Source: Hoeflea algicola (GTDB lineage Bacteria > Pseudomonadota > Alphaproteobacteria > Rhizobiales > Rhizobiaceae). From it: 64,000 bases of DNA. The stretch is from the NCBI RefSeq assembly GCF_026619415.1, contig NZ_JAOVZR010000001.1, positions 2,836,501 to 2,900,500 of the forward strand, in the 5' to 3' direction. Below, piece after piece: positions 1 to 10,100 of the stretch (position 1 is its first letter; each line of letters begins with the position of its first letter). The position numbers were made by a program, and so were the translations under genes. The notes beneath the pieces were generated by a model. The model was given only the letters and a program-made list of their open reading frames with translations. It searched no databases and was not told where the DNA came from.

Positions 1-2295
1 CAGATCGGCCAGACGCTCCAGAATGTCGACCCGCACGGCGCGTTTTCCCAGGAACCGGAAACCGGCCAGCCGGTAGAACTCGCGATCAATCGCCGGATCA
101 GTGGCAACCGAGGTGCGACCAGCAGCCAATAGCGGCGTCACATCACCATAGCCCGGCTTTGTGAAGCCATCATTGACCAGCGCCCACAACAGCGTCACCA
201 GTTCGGCCGGCGCCGGCTTCAGCAAGGCCGGCATGAAAATATGATAGGCCCCGAAGCGGATGCCATATTTGCGCAGGCTTGCGCGCGCCGACTGGTCAAG
301 ATCCTTGATCATGTCGGTAACGTCGCGACGGAACAGAATGCCGAGGCTTTCAGCCAGCCGGAAAGCCAGCCCCCGCGCCAGACCGTCAAGATCTTCCGCC
401 CGAGCCAGATCATCGAGAGGCTTGAGCACGGTGGCGATATGATGATTGACAAACCGGTCGATGCGCGCAGCAACGAAATCGCGCGCAGCACCGCTCAGTT
501 GTTCGTCGGCAAGCAGGATCGCCCGCGGTTTGAGCACATGGTCGCCGGCGGCCAACTTCGCCACCGGATCACCGAGCCAGCGCACCGTGCCGTCCGCGCC
601 AATGGCGAAATCGGAATTGCCCGAAGCGTGCAGCCGTGCTGCCCGCGCCTCGTACTCCAGCGCCAACGCCTTTTGCGCGGCCGCACTGACCGCCTTGGCG
701 TCGGTACCTTCCGCCGAGGTGTCAGCCACGAACCGGAATCCGGCTAATTGTCCAATCAGGTGACCTTCTACGAAAACATCACCATTCACACTAATTTCTG
801 CTTCGAGCATAGAATTCTCTCTCAGGCGCCTCATGAGCACAGATGTCCTGCGGTCAACGAAGCGTTTCGTCAACCTTTCATGCAGTGCATCTGACAATCG
901 ATCTTCAATTTCGCGAGTCTTTTCCTGCCAGTGTGTCGGATCGGCAAGCCAATTGGGCCGATTTGAGATATATGTCCAGGTTCGGATCTGTGAAATCCGC
1001 GCCGACAAAGTGTCGATTTCGCCATCGGTAGAATCGGTTCGGCGCACCTGTTCGGCAAGAAAATCCTCGTTGACGGCTCCGCGGCGTATCAGATCGCCAT
1101 AGATCGTGGCGATCAGATCGGCGTGTTGGGCCGGTGCGATACGCCGGTAATCGGGCAAAGCGCAAACATCCCACAAGGTGGCAACATTGCCCGGCGTGCT
1201 GGCGAGGTCACGAACTTCGAAATCATTAACCAGATGTTCAAGTGCCCGCTGATCGACCGTCGGCAGCGCCCGTGTCAGCCCCTGGAGCGCCGGAACCTGT
1301 TCCAAGCTCGCCTGCAATGTCTGCAGGCTGGAAAAATCCAGTTGCTTGGAGCGCCACTGCAGAATCTTGACCGGTTCGAATACGTGGCTTTCCAGCCGCT
1401 GCACCAGATCATCGGCCAATGGATTGACCTGGCCGGTGACGCCGAAGGTGCCATCGCGCAGATGCCGTCCGGCACGGCCGGCGATCTGCCCGAACTCCGA
1501 CGCGGTCAGTTGCCGGTAGGAATAGCCGTCGAATTTGCGCTCCTGGGCGAAGGCGACGTGATCGACATCGAGATTGAGCCCCATGCCGATTGCGTCGGTA
1601 GCGACCAGGTAGTCGACATCACCATTCTGGTAGAGCTCGACCTGGGCGTTTCGGGTGCGCGGGCTCAGCGCGCCCAGCACCACCGCAGCCCCGCCACGCT
1701 GGCGGCGCACCAGTTCGGCGATGGCGTAGACCTCGTCGGCGGAAAACGCAACGATCGCCGAGCGCCGCGGCAGCCGGGTGATCTTCTTCGAACCGGCATA
1801 GTGCAGTTCCGACAGCCTTGGCCGCTCGACGATGGTGATCCCTGGCAACAGGTGTTCGAGGATCCCGCGAACGGTGGCAGACCCCAGCAGCAATGTCTCC
1901 TCGCGACCGCGCAACGACAGGATCCGGTCGGTAAACACGTGCCCGCGCTCCAAGTCGCCGGCAATCTGCACCTCATCGATAGCCACAAAGGCGGCGTCAG
2001 TCTGCTGCGGCATCGCCTCCACTGTGCAGACCGAATAGCGCGCGCCCGGCGGGGTGATCTTTTCCTCGCCGGTGACCAGAGAGACATGCTGCGCACCGAC
2101 CTTGTCGACCATGCGGCCATAGACTTCGCGCGCCAAAAGCCTCAGCGGCAAGCCGATCACCCCGGAGGAATGCGCGGCCATGCGCTCGATCGCATAATGG
2201 GTCTTGCCGGTGTTGGTCGGCCCAAGCACGGCAGTAACGCCGCGGCCAGACAGAATCAGCGGTTCGGGAGGGTGGCTGCGGGAAGCGGGCATCAT
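1..2295 (-). CDS. SUV3-like superfamily 2 helicase (N-terminal part, runs off left edge)
   Basis: About 765 residues are visible and the C-terminus lies beyond the window. The frame is open across the whole stretch. Walker A reads GPTNTGKT at residues 25-32 and the DExx box reads DEVQ at 107-110. Further on are ATDAIGMGLN and GQIAGRAGRH, which are helicase motifs V and VI. This order matches the SUV3/mitochondrial-type RNA helicase family common in Rhizobiales, where full-length proteins are about 1000 residues. The part after about residue 330 is the family-specific helical region with no further motif I recognise. The start is the first of two adjacent ATG codons, and there is no in-frame ATG just upstream. 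The ribosome binding site is weak. Function is inferred as ATP-dependent RNA or DNA unwinding; the substrate is not shown. The upstream neighbour is a long gene-free repeat region. Confidence 0.88.
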   Translation of the reverse strand, partial: MMPASRSHPPEPLILSGRGVTAVLGPTNTGKTHYAIERMAAHSSGVIGLPLRLLAREVYGRMVDKVGAQHVSLVTGEEKITPPGARYSVCTVEAMPQQTDAAFVAIDEVQIAGDLERGHVFTDRILSLRGREETLLLGSATVRGILEHLLPGITIVERPRLSELHYAGSKKITRLPRRSAIVAFSADEVYAIAELVRRQRGGAAVVLGALSPRTRNAQVELYQNGDVDYLVATDAIGMGLNLDVDHVAFAQERKFDGYSYRQLTASEFGQIAGRAGRHLRDGTFGVTGQVNPLADDLVQRLESHVFEPVKILQWRSKQLDFSSLQTLQASLEQVPALQGLTRALPTVDQRALEHLVNDFEVRDLASTPGNVATLWDVCALPDYRRIAPAQHADLIATIYGDLIRRGAVNEDFLAEQVRRTDSTDGEIDTLSARISQIRTWTYISNRPNWLADPTHWQEKTREIEDRLSDALHERLTKRFVDRRTSVLMRRLRENSMLEAEISVNGDVFVEGHLIGQLAGFRFVADTSAEGTDAKAVSAAAQKALALEYEARAARLHASGNSDFAIGADGTVRWLGDPVAKLAAGDHVLKPRAILLADEQLSGAARDFVAARIDRFVNHHIATVLKPLDDLARAEDLDGLARGLAFRLAESLGILFRRDVTDMIKDLDQSARASLRKYGIRFGAYHIFMPALLKPAPAELVTLLWALVNDGFTKPGYGDVTPLLAAGRTSVATDPAIDREFYRLAGFRFLGKRAVRVDILERLADL

Positions 2296-2383
2296 CGTCC
2301 GTTTCAGGATCAGTACAAGCTTCGTCCTAGCACATTGGCAGGTTCGAAACAGTGCTAAAATCCGTTCCCATCACGGCCGCCGC

Positions 2384-3100
2384 GTTAACCAGGGGAACAG
2401 TGACGGAACAAACCAGCGACGAATCAATGACTCATCCATATTCTGCTTTTGTTCACCGCAACATATGGGAAAACCGACCGCGGATCGCACTAGATGCTGA
2501 ATCAGCACGGCAACAACCTACGCGAATATCGGGGTGGCTGTTAACCTTTGCATCCAGCCGCTCCGGCACCGCAACCGGATTATTCGGCAATTTGCTCGAC
2601 TTCATATTTCATTAATTATTCCAAACAGATCCCTAACGAAATCACTGGCATTTTCGATCCCGTGTTAACTTTCGGAACAGCGCCGGAACGAATCGGCGAC
2701 GAATCACCTACCTGACTTGTTTCTCTGTTTGTTCACCCCAACATGTCGCAACAACGGCACAATCCCCTACCAGATACAGAACCGCCTGTTCGCCGAACCA
2801 CGTCAAATGGGCCGCCACTGTTAACTTTTGCCAAACCATCGGCTTCCCTCCGGCACCATTTCGTTAGGAATTGATTAATCTTTCCAGACGGTTCGCGTGT
2901 ACACGCAACAACAGCTCAACCCGCCACGTTAACTTTCAGAACAGCAGCGGAACGAATCAGCGATTTGCGGGCGTTGGCCGTTTGTTCACCGCAAAATCTG
3001 GTAGGAACTGCGTTCCCTGGGCACCATTTCCGGCGCCGCAGCCCCATTCCGCATCCGAAAATTCGTGCCAGAATTAACCTTTGTCCGGCTCACTTCGAGA
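2384..3100. repeat. Three degenerate tandem copies of a ~280 bp non-coding unit
   Basis: The 820 bases between the helicase start and phbB hold no convincing gene but have internal periodicity. GTTAAC occurs at 2384, 2664 and 2938, each followed by GGAACAG or AGAACAG, then CGGAAC and an AATC/GCGA block. A second mark, GTTCACC, lies at 2451, 2731 and 2984. A third, (G)TTAAC followed by CTTTG or TTTTG, lies at 2540, 2820 and 3073. The first two copies align over their first 70 bases with an exact 280-base offset; the third is shorter by about 26 bases. GANTC sites (CcrM-type methylation targets in this class) fall at 2421, 2429, 2499, 2690, 2701 and 2954. I do not know this repeat. It could be a regulatory array, a structural RNA family or a decayed mobile repeat. 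Confidence 0.7.
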
Positions 3101-3120
3101 TACGCGGCGGGCGCAAATGA

Positions 3121-3144
3121 AAACGGCCCCCGAAGGAGCCGTTT
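3121..3144 (-). terminator. Rho-independent terminator after phbB
   Basis: Read on the minus strand, AAACGGCTCC pairs with GGGGCCGTTT around a TTCG loop, followed by a short T-rich stretch. It lies 28 bases beyond the phbB stop codon and is a good end for the phbA-phbB transcript. Confidence 0.75.
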
Positions 3145-3171
3145 GTTGTCGTGGCAGGATCAATGGCTTGA

Positions 3172-3897
3172 TCAGCTGAAATACTGACCGCCATTGGCCG
3201 AGATCGTCGATCCAGTGATGAAACCGGCGTCGTCGGCCGCCAGGAACACCACCGCGCGGGCGATTTCCTCGGGCTCGCCAAGCCGGCCCACCGGAATCTG
3301 CGGGATGATGCGCTCCTTGAGTACCTTCTCGTCGATGGCCTTGACCATGTCGGTGCCGATATAGCCGGGGCAAATGGCGTTGACCGTGATGCCTGCGCGC
3401 GCGCCTTCCTGGGCCAGCGCCCGCGTAAAGCCGATGTCTCCGGCCTTGGCTGCCGAATAATTGACCTGTCCCGCCTGGCCCTTCTGGCCATTGATCGAGG
3501 AGATGTTGATAACACGGCCGAACTTGCGTTCGCGCATGCCGCTCCACACCGGGTTGGTCATGTTGAACAGGCCTGACAGATTGGTGGAAATCACTTCGTT
3601 CCACATCTGCGGCGTCATCTTGTGAAACATCCCGTCGCGGGTGATGCCTGCATTGTTGACCAGCACCGCCACCGGGCCGAGATCGGCTTCCACCTGGGCA
3701 ATGCCGGCGACGCAAGCGTCGTAATCGGCGACCGACCATTTGAAGGCCTTGATCCCGGTTTCCGCGGTGAATTTCGCAGCCGCCTCGTCATTGCCAGCAT
3801 AATTGGCGGCGACCGTATACCCGGCCGCTTTCAAGGCCACTGAAATCGCCGCCCCAATGCCCCGTGACCCTCCCGTCACGATTGCTACTTTACTCAT
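3172..3897 (-). CDS. phbB: Acetoacetyl-CoA reductase (NADPH, PHB synthesis)
   Basis: The 241-residue product is a classical short-chain dehydrogenase of the usual length for the family. The nucleotide-binding motif TGGSRGIG is at residues 8-15, NNAG follows near 88-91, and the catalytic Ser-Tyr-Lys are seen as INISSING with YSAAKAG. The match to PhbB/PhaB is close, including GQVNYSAAKAGDIGFT. It reduces acetoacetyl-CoA to (R)-3-hydroxybutyryl-CoA, the second step of polyhydroxybutyrate synthesis in the cytosol. The start ATG has a strong GGGAGGA ribosome binding site. It lies 32 bases behind phbA on the same strand, so the two form an operon that ends at a hairpin downstream. Confidence 0.96.
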   Translation of the reverse strand: MSKVAIVTGGSRGIGAAISVALKAAGYTVAANYAGNDEAAAKFTAETGIKAFKWSVADYDACVAGIAQVEADLGPVAVLVNNAGITRDGMFHKMTPQMWNEVISTNLSGLFNMTNPVWSGMRERKFGRVINISSINGQKGQAGQVNYSAAKAGDIGFTRALAQEGARAGITVNAICPGYIGTDMVKAIDEKVLKERIIPQIPVGRLGEPEEIARAVVFLAADDAGFITGSTISANGGQYFS

Positions 3898-3929
3898 GCC
3901 GATCCTCCCAGATTGTTATGATTATGTAT

Positions 3930-5105
3930 TCAGTCGCGTTCGACACACATGGCCACACCCATGCCGCCACCGATGCACAGCGTCGCCAGGCCTTTCTTGG
4001 CGCCGCGGCGCTTCATTTCGAACAGCAAAGTGTTGAGAATGCGTGCGCCGGAAGCGCCGATCGGATGACCAATGGCAATCGCGCCGCCATTGACGTTAAC
4101 GATCGCCTCGTCCCAACCGAGTTCCTTGTTGACCGCGCAGGCCTGCGCGGCAAAGGCTTCGTTGGCCTCGACCAGGTCTAGATCGCCGACACTCCAGCCT
4201 GCCTTTTCAAGGGCCTTGCGCGAAGCCGGGATCGGGCCTGTGCCCATGATCTGCGGATCGACGCCAGCGGTTGCCCATGAGACAATCCGCGCCAGCGGCT
4301 CGATACCACGCTTCTTGGCTTCCTCGGCACTCATCAGCACCACAGCACCAGCACCATCGTTCAACCCCGAGGCGTTGGCGGCGGTTACCGTGCCTTCCTT
4401 GTCGAAGGCCGGGCGCAGCTTGCCGACGCCATCGATCGTGGTGCCGGCCTTGATGTACTCGTCATGCTCAACGGTGACATCGCCCTTGCGGCCCTTGATC
4501 ACAAACGGAACGATCTCGTCGGCGAACCGGCCTGCCTTCTGGGCGGCTTCCGCCTTGTTCTGCGAAGCCACGGCGAAAGTGTCCTGCTGCTCGCGGCTGA
4601 GCTGCCATTTCTTGGCGATGTTTTCGGCAGTCACGCCCATATGGTAGCCGTAGAACGCATCGGTTAGGCCGTCGCTCAGCATGGTATCGGTAAACTTGAC
4701 GTCGCCCATCTTGGTACCAGCGCGCAGATGCGCGCAATGCGGCGCCATCGACATGGATTCCTGCCCGCCGGCGACTATGATCTTGGCATCGCCCATGGCG
4801 ATCTGCTGCATGCCGAGCGCGACCGCGCGCAGGCCCGAACCGCACAGCTGGTTGAGCCCCCAGGCAGTGGTTTCCTGCGGGATGCCAGCCGCCATCGCCG
4901 CCTGGCGCGCCGGGTTCTGGCCTTCGCCCGCGGGCAGCACCTGCCCCATGATGACTTCGTCGACATCGGCACCATCAACGCCGGCGCGTTCGAGCGCCGC
5001 CTTGATCGCGGCCGCGCCAAGCGCGTGGGCGGAGACATTTGCGAATGCGCCGTTGAAGGACCCAACGGGGGTACGGGCGGCGCTGGCGATAACGATTGAG
5101 CTCAT
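3930..5105 (-). CDS. phbA: Acetyl-CoA acetyltransferase (beta-ketothiolase)
   Basis: The 391-residue product is a biosynthetic thiolase. The acylated cysteine is in the [11 protein letters not shown] context near residue 88. The C-terminal motifs [17 protein letters not shown] and CIGGGMGVA carry the catalytic His and second Cys. The reading frame is open 96 bases further upstream, but the start [17 protein letters not shown] matches the family and has no N-terminal extension. It condenses two acetyl-CoA to acetoacetyl-CoA, feeding PhbB directly downstream. The gene is divergent from phaR, and the 256-base gap between them holds the promoters. The PHB synthase gene phbC is not in this window, as is usual in rhizobia, where it is unlinked. 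Confidence 0.96.
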   Translation of the reverse strand: MSSIVIASAARTPVGSFNGAFANVSAHALGAAAIKAALERAGVDGADVDEVIMGQVLPAGEGQNPARQAAMAAGIPQETTAWGLNQLCGSGLRAVALGMQQIAMGDAKIIVAGGQESMSMAPHCAHLRAGTKMGDVKFTDTMLSDGLTDAFYGYHMGVTAENIAKKWQLSREQQDTFAVASQNKAEAAQKAGRFADEIVPFVIKGRKGDVTVEHDEYIKAGTTIDGVGKLRPAFDKEGTVTAANASGLNDGAGAVVLMSAEEAKKRGIEPLARIVSWATAGVDPQIMGTGPIPASRKALEKAGWSVGDLDLVEANEAFAAQACAVNKELGWDEAIVNVNGGAIAIGHPIGASGARILNTLLFEMKRRGAKKGLATLCIGGGMGVAMCVERD

Positions 5106-5174
5106 GACGAAATTCCTGTCATCTGAAAGTGTGAGGCTGGATCGAACGTGACGGAGCTTGATCCGGCTGTCAAA

Positions 5175-5262
5175 TATCGCACTGCAAAAAACACGGCGCA
5201 ATCGATATAATCAAAACTATTGTATGACCTGCGGAAGGCCGCATTCACCGCAATGCACAAAG
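5175..5262. promoter_or_regulatory. Putative PhaR-type operator region between phbA and phaR
   Basis: The phbA-phaR divergent gap contains several TGC/GCA-rich elements: an inverted repeat TGCGG-AAGG-CCGCA at 5230-5243, CGCACTGCAAAAAA near 5177 and GCAATGCAC near 5250. PhaR of related bacteria is known to bind TGC-rich DNA and to repress PHB genes and itself. That these elements are the site is inference. Confidence 0.35.
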
Positions 5263-5361
5263 GAATTGTCATTCCAAGGCATTTTCGCCTACAGTCCTGT
5301 TCAAACTATGACATTCAGGATCAAGATCCTGGGTCCAACAGGACCTTGAAGGAGAGCGAAG

Positions 5362-5955
5362 ATGGCAAAAAACAGTGGCCCGGTAACAATCAAGAAATAT
5401 GCCAATCGCCGTCTCTACAATACCGGGACGAGCACCTATGTGACGCTCGATGACCTCGCGGTGATGGTCAAGAAGGGCGAGGATTTTTCGGTTCTGGACG
5501 CCAAGAGCGGCGACGACATTACCCATTCGGTTCTCACCCAGATCATTTTCGAGCAGGAATCCAAAACCGGCAATACTCTGCTGCCGGTATCCTTCCTGCG
5601 GCAACTGATCTCGTTTTACGGTGACCAACTGCAGATGGTGGTGCCAAGCTATCTCGAACATTCGATGTCGGCGCTGACCGACCAGCAGGAACAGATGCGC
5701 GCCCAGCTCGCCAGCACCAATGGCAACAATCCGATGGCGCCCAACATCCAGCTACCGTTGCAGCTGGTCGAGGACCAGGTGCGCCGCAACACCGAGATGT
5801 TCCAGAAGGCGATGCAGATGTTTTCGCCGTTTGCGTTGGGTCATTCGGGCGAGCCCGAGGACAGCCAGAAGAAGTCTGACACGTCCAAGGACATCGACGA
5901 TCTGAAAGCGCAACTCAAGGCCTTGCAGGACAAGATCAACTCGATCGGCAATTAA
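5362..5955 (+). CDS. phaR: Polyhydroxyalkanoate synthesis repressor PhaR
   Basis: The 197-residue protein starts with the typical PHB/PHA DNA-binding N-terminal domain (residues 8-68), seen in IKKYANRRLYNTGTSTYVTL and the following segment. Next comes the PHB accumulation regulatory domain at about 70-110 (ITHSVLTQIIFEQE and FLRQLISFYGDQL). The C-terminal third is hydrophilic and ends in a predicted coiled coil (DIDDLKAQLKALQDKINS). Known PhaR proteins bind nascent PHB and DNA and repress phasin and synthesis genes. The start ATG follows an AAGGAGAGCGAAG ribosome binding site. Divergence from phbA fits direct control of the phbA-phbB operon. Confidence 0.95.
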   Translation: MAKNSGPVTIKKYANRRLYNTGTSTYVTLDDLAVMVKKGEDFSVLDAKSGDDITHSVLTQIIFEQESKTGNTLLPVSFLRQLISFYGDQLQMVVPSYLEHSMSALTDQQEQMRAQLASTNGNNPMAPNIQLPLQLVEDQVRRNTEMFQKAMQMFSPFALGHSGEPEDSQKKSDTSKDIDDLKAQLKALQDKINSIGN

Positions 5956-6180
5956 GCGGTACGCGCTTCTCCAAGCAGCGCCGTACCCGGAGTGGCAGCG
6001 CCGCTTCGGCTGCGCCACCTGCGCCCCAACCCGACGCGTCCGGCCTTAGCTCGGCCGATTGTATCGCTATTCCGATAGCAGCTTCCCGCCTCATATTCCG
6101 AACAGATAACTGGCGTCCCCGCCGCTTTGATGCGTATACCTGTTTCGATTTTTCCAACGATTTCATGAGAGGTATGCACC

Positions 6181-6612
6181 ATGACCGACCTTACGCTCGC
6201 CAAGTCGCTCAAGATCATCACAGCGGCGCTCGCCAAGGGCAAGGAACTGGATCTCAAACCGCTGAGCGTTGTCGTGCTGGACGCAGGCGGCCACCCCAAG
6301 GCGTTTCAACGCCAGGACGGCGCCTCGATGATGCGCTTTGAAATAGCCAGCGGCAAAGCCTATGGCGCGCTGGCCGTTGGCGCCGGCTCGCGCTGGCTCA
6401 ACGCCCAGGCTGAAACCCGGCCGCATTTCCTCGAGGGGCTGTCGGCGGTCTCCGGCGGCAAAATCGTTGCCGTCCCGGGCGGTGTTCTGGTCCGCGACCG
6501 CAAGAGCGCCATCATCGGCGCGGTCGGAATCACCGGAGATTCATCCGATAATGACGAGATCTGCGCCATTACCGGCATCGAAGCCGCAGGCTTAACCGCC
6601 GACGGCGGCTGA
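6181..6612 (+). CDS. GlcG/HbpS family heme-binding-like protein
   Basis: The 143-residue product covers one whole GlcG/HbpS (DUF336) domain. Family features include LSVVVLDAGGHPKAFQRQDGA near residues 30-49, a central SGKAYGALA segment and the C-terminal GGVLVRD and GAVGITGDSSDNDE motifs. Members bind heme or act as small-molecule sensors, or accompany glycolate and other oxidase operons. No such operon is nearby, so its role here is open. There is no signal peptide, so it should be cytosolic. A weak GAGAGG ribosome binding site precedes the ATG. The gene converges with the membrane protein gene ending at 6617, leaving only 4 bases between the stops. Confidence 0.8.
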   Translation: MTDLTLAKSLKIITAALAKGKELDLKPLSVVVLDAGGHPKAFQRQDGASMMRFEIASGKAYGALAVGAGSRWLNAQAETRPHFLEGLSAVSGGKIVAVPGGVLVRDRKSAIIGAVGITGDSSDNDEICAITGIEAAGLTADGG

Positions 6613-6616
6613 ACCA

Positions 6617-7021
6617 CTACAGACCGATGGAAACATCGCGGCCGGCCGAGCGGATAGCGACGGAAAAACCGGCGATCACGTCGATTAGAGCCGTCACCAT
6701 CAGGATGAAAAACACCTGGGTGGCGGCATCCCGCACGAGCAGAAACTCGACCAGAAACGCCACGAAAACAAACATCGACAGCATGTGATCGATCACTGAC
6801 CAGGCGCCGGTACGGGTTGCTTTCAGCACTTCGATGAACAACAGCCCCAGCGCGATGACAATCAGCAGGTCACCCAGACTCATGGTCCAGGTTGCCCCCG
6901 ACATCATCGACATCGAGGTGACGGTAGAACCCAGCCCGGCAATACCGCCGCCGACGATTCCCAGCATGACAAGATTGTAGAGCACCAGTGGCACGATCAT
7001 CAGCGGAATGGCGGCAAGCAT
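6617..7021 (-). CDS. Small four-helix membrane protein of unknown function
   Basis: A 134-residue hydrophobic protein with about four predicted membrane segments (around residues 4-35, 50-68, 78-97 and 103-122). It has short loops and a positively charged C-terminus (IRSAGRDVS). The reading frame extends 72 bases further upstream. I chose the ATG at 7021 because CGAGGA stands 8 bases before it and the hydrophobic segment begins there. I do not recognise a family. It sits downstream of pyc on the same strand with a 150-base gap, so co-transcription is possible but not required. Confidence 0.7.
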   Translation of the reverse strand: MLAAIPLMIVPLVLYNLVMLGIVGGGIAGLGSTVTSMSMMSGATWTMSLGDLLIVIALGLLFIEVLKATRTGAWSVIDHMLSMFVFVAFLVEFLLVRDAATQVFFILMVTALIDVIAGFSVAIRSAGRDVSIGL

Positions 7022-7174
7022 GGGATATATCCTCGTGGTGGCAGATAAGGCGCACCCGGCCCCGATGGAGCCAGGCGCGCGCAAGAGACGCATTGCGACA
7101 TTGCGAAATCATCAGCCCCGGCGCAAGCCCGAAGCCGGGCATCGAAACCCACAGGCACGCGCCCGCGGTTTAAC

Positions 7175-10100
7175 TCAGGCGTAAACCACCAGCAGATCCT
7201 TGGCGTCGATCTGATCCCCGGTCTTGACCAGAACTTCTGCCAGCGTGCCATCGCGCTCGGCATGGATGGCCGTTTCCATCTTCATCGCCTCGATCGACAC
7301 CAGCACGTCCCCGGCCTTGATTTTCTGACCCTGGGCCACCGCCACCGTCGAGATCACGCCCGGCATCGGGGCCGCGACATGGGCGTCATTGCCGAGTTCC
7401 GCCTTGCGCCGCGCCGCAGATCCCGATGCGCCATGTGCCCGGTCCGGCACCTTGATCCGCCGTGGCTGGCCGTTGAGTTCAAAGAACACCGTAACCAGGC
7501 CCTTATCGTCGGGCTCGCTCTGGGCAAGGTTCTGGATCACCAGCGTCTTGCCTTTCTCGATCTCGACCAACAATTCGCCACCAACCGAAATGCCGTAAAA
7601 ATAGGCTGGCGTCGGCAGCATGCTCACTGGCCCATAGGTCTCGCTGACCAGCGCGAAATCGGTAAACACCTTGGGATACATCAGGTACGAAGCAAATTCG
7701 TTTTCGCTGATCTTCCGCTCCAGCTTGGTCTCGATCTCGTTGCGCTCGGCGTCGAGGTCGGCTGCGGCCAGCAATGATCCGGGTCGCGCCGTATAGGCCT
7801 CTTCGCCCTTCAGCACCTTGCTTTGCAGAGCCTCCGGCCAGCCGGAGGGCGGCTGCCCCAGATCGCCGCGCATCATCGAGACCACCGATTCGGGAAAGGA
7901 GACGTCCTTTTCCGGGTTTTCGACGTCGCCGACGCTCAGATCCTGGCTGACCATCATCAGCGCCATGTCGCCAACCACCTTCGAGGAAGGTGTCACCTTG
8001 ACGATATCACCGAACATCTGGTTGGCGTCAGCATAGGCCTGTGCCACTTCGTGCCAACGGGTTTCAAGCCCCAGTGAGCGCGCCTGCTCCTTGAGGTTGG
8101 TAAACTGCCCGCCGGGCATTTCGTGCAGATAGACTTCCGACGCCGGTCCTTTGAGGTCGCTCTCAAAAGCGGCATACTGGTTGCGGACGGCCTCCCAGTA
8201 AAACGAAATCCGGCGAATCCATTCTGGATCGAGGCCGGGATCGCGCTCATCGCCGCGTAGCGCCTCGGCGATCGAGCCGAGACAAGGCTGCGAAGTGTTC
8301 CCCGACAGCGCGTCCATCGCCGCGTCGACCGCGTCGACCCCGCTATCGATCGCCGCCAGCACCGTGGCCGCCGAGATACCGGACGTGTCATGGGTGTGGA
8401 AATGGATCGGCAGGTCGGTGGCATCACGCAAGGCGGTAAACAATTGCCGCGCTGCCGCCGGCTTTAGCAGACCGGCCATGTCCTTGACCGCGATGATATG
8501 CGCGCCGGCTTTTTCGAGCTCGGTGGCAAGCCCTGTGTAATATTTCAGATCATATTTCGGCCGCGCCGAATTGAGGATGTCGCCGGTATAGCAGATCGCC
8601 GCTTCGCAAAGCTTGTCTTCCGCGCATACGGCATCCATCGACACCCGCATGTTTTCCACCCAGTTGAGGCAGTCGAACACCCGGAACAGGCCGATGCCGC
8701 CCTGCGCCGCCTGGCGCACGAAGTGCTTGACGACGTTGTCGGGGTAATTCTTGTAGCCAACACCATTGGCGCCGCGCAAAAGCATTTGCAAAAGCAGGTT
8801 GGGCGCACCCTGGCGTACCAGATCAAGCCGCTCCCACGGGCCTTCGGTCAAAAAACGCATGGAAACATCGAAGGTTGCCCCACCCCAGCATTCCAGCGAC
8901 AGCAGGTTCGGCAAGGCCCGTGCATAGGTGCCGGCAATCGACGCGATGTCGTGCGTGCGCATCCGCGTCGCCAGCAGCGACTGATGCCCGTCGCGCATTG
9001 TCGTGTCGGTCAGCAGCACCTGGGTCTGCGCCCGCATCCACTCGGCAAAGCCTTTCGGACCAAGCGCATCGAGCCGCTGCTGGGTGCCGTCGGGGATGGC
9101 TGATTCGACAAAGGGCACACGCGGTGCTGCAGCATCCTCGACCGGCATTGGCCGGCCTTTGGTTTCGGGATGTCCGTTGACCGTGACATCGGCAAGGTAG
9201 GTGAGAAGCTTGGTGGCCCGGTCCTGCCGCTTGACCTGCTCGAACAGTTCCGGCGTCGTGTCAATAAACCGTGTCGTATAGGTGTTGTCGAGAAAGCTCG
9301 GGTGCGTGATGATGGCTTCCAGGAAGGTCAGATTGGTGGCCACGCCACGAATCCGGAACTCCCTGAGCGCCCGGTCCATCCGACGAATGGTCTCTTCCGC
9401 CGTCGGCGCCCAAGCGGTGACCTTTTCGAGAAGCGGGTCATAAAACCGGGTGATCACCGCGCCTGAATAGGCGGTGCCGCCATCAAGCCGGATGCCGAAG
9501 CCGGTGGCGCCGCGATAGGCGGTGATGCGGCCATAGTCGGGAATGAAATTCTGTTCCGGATCCTCGGTGGTAATCCGGCATTGCAGCGCGTGACCATTGA
9601 GGCGGATATCGGCCTGCGCCGGAACCCCGGATTCTGGCGTGCCGATCACTTCGCCGTCAAGAATATGGATCTGCGCCTTGACGATATCGATGCCGGTCAC
9701 TTCTTCAGTGACCGTATGCTCGACCTGGATGCGCGGATTGACTTCGATGAAATAGAACGCACCCGTATCGATATCCATCAGATATTCGACCGTACCGGCA
9801 CCGATATAACCGGTGGCATTGGCGATTTTCAGCGAATAGGTTGCCAGCTCCTGGCGCTGCGCTTCGCTCAGATAAGGCGCGGGTGCGCGCTCGACGACCT
9901 TCTGGTTGCGCCGCTGGACCGAGCAGTCGCGCTCGAACAGATGAACCGCGTTGCCATGGGTATCACCCAGAATCTGGCTTTCGACATGGCGGGCCCGCTC
10001 CACCAGCTTTTCAAGGTAAACCTCGTCCTTGCCGAACGCAGCCATGGCTTCACGTTTGGCTTCGGTCACTTCACGGGCAAGGTCCTTGGGGTCGCGAATG

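Noticed and set aside
1123..2358. Plus-strand open frame of 411 codons
   Set aside because: It is antisense to the helicase gene, which has clear motifs; the frame is rich in His, Arg and Gln as expected for a shadow in GC-rich DNA.
2384..3100. Chromosomal origin of replication
   Set aside because: The repeats contain TTAAC half-sites and GANTC sites, but I found no DnaA-box cluster and no origin-type neighbours such as hemE, parA or dnaA.
2384..3100. CRISPR array
   Set aside because: The unit is about 280 bases and degenerate; there are no short exact repeats with unique spacers and no cas genes.
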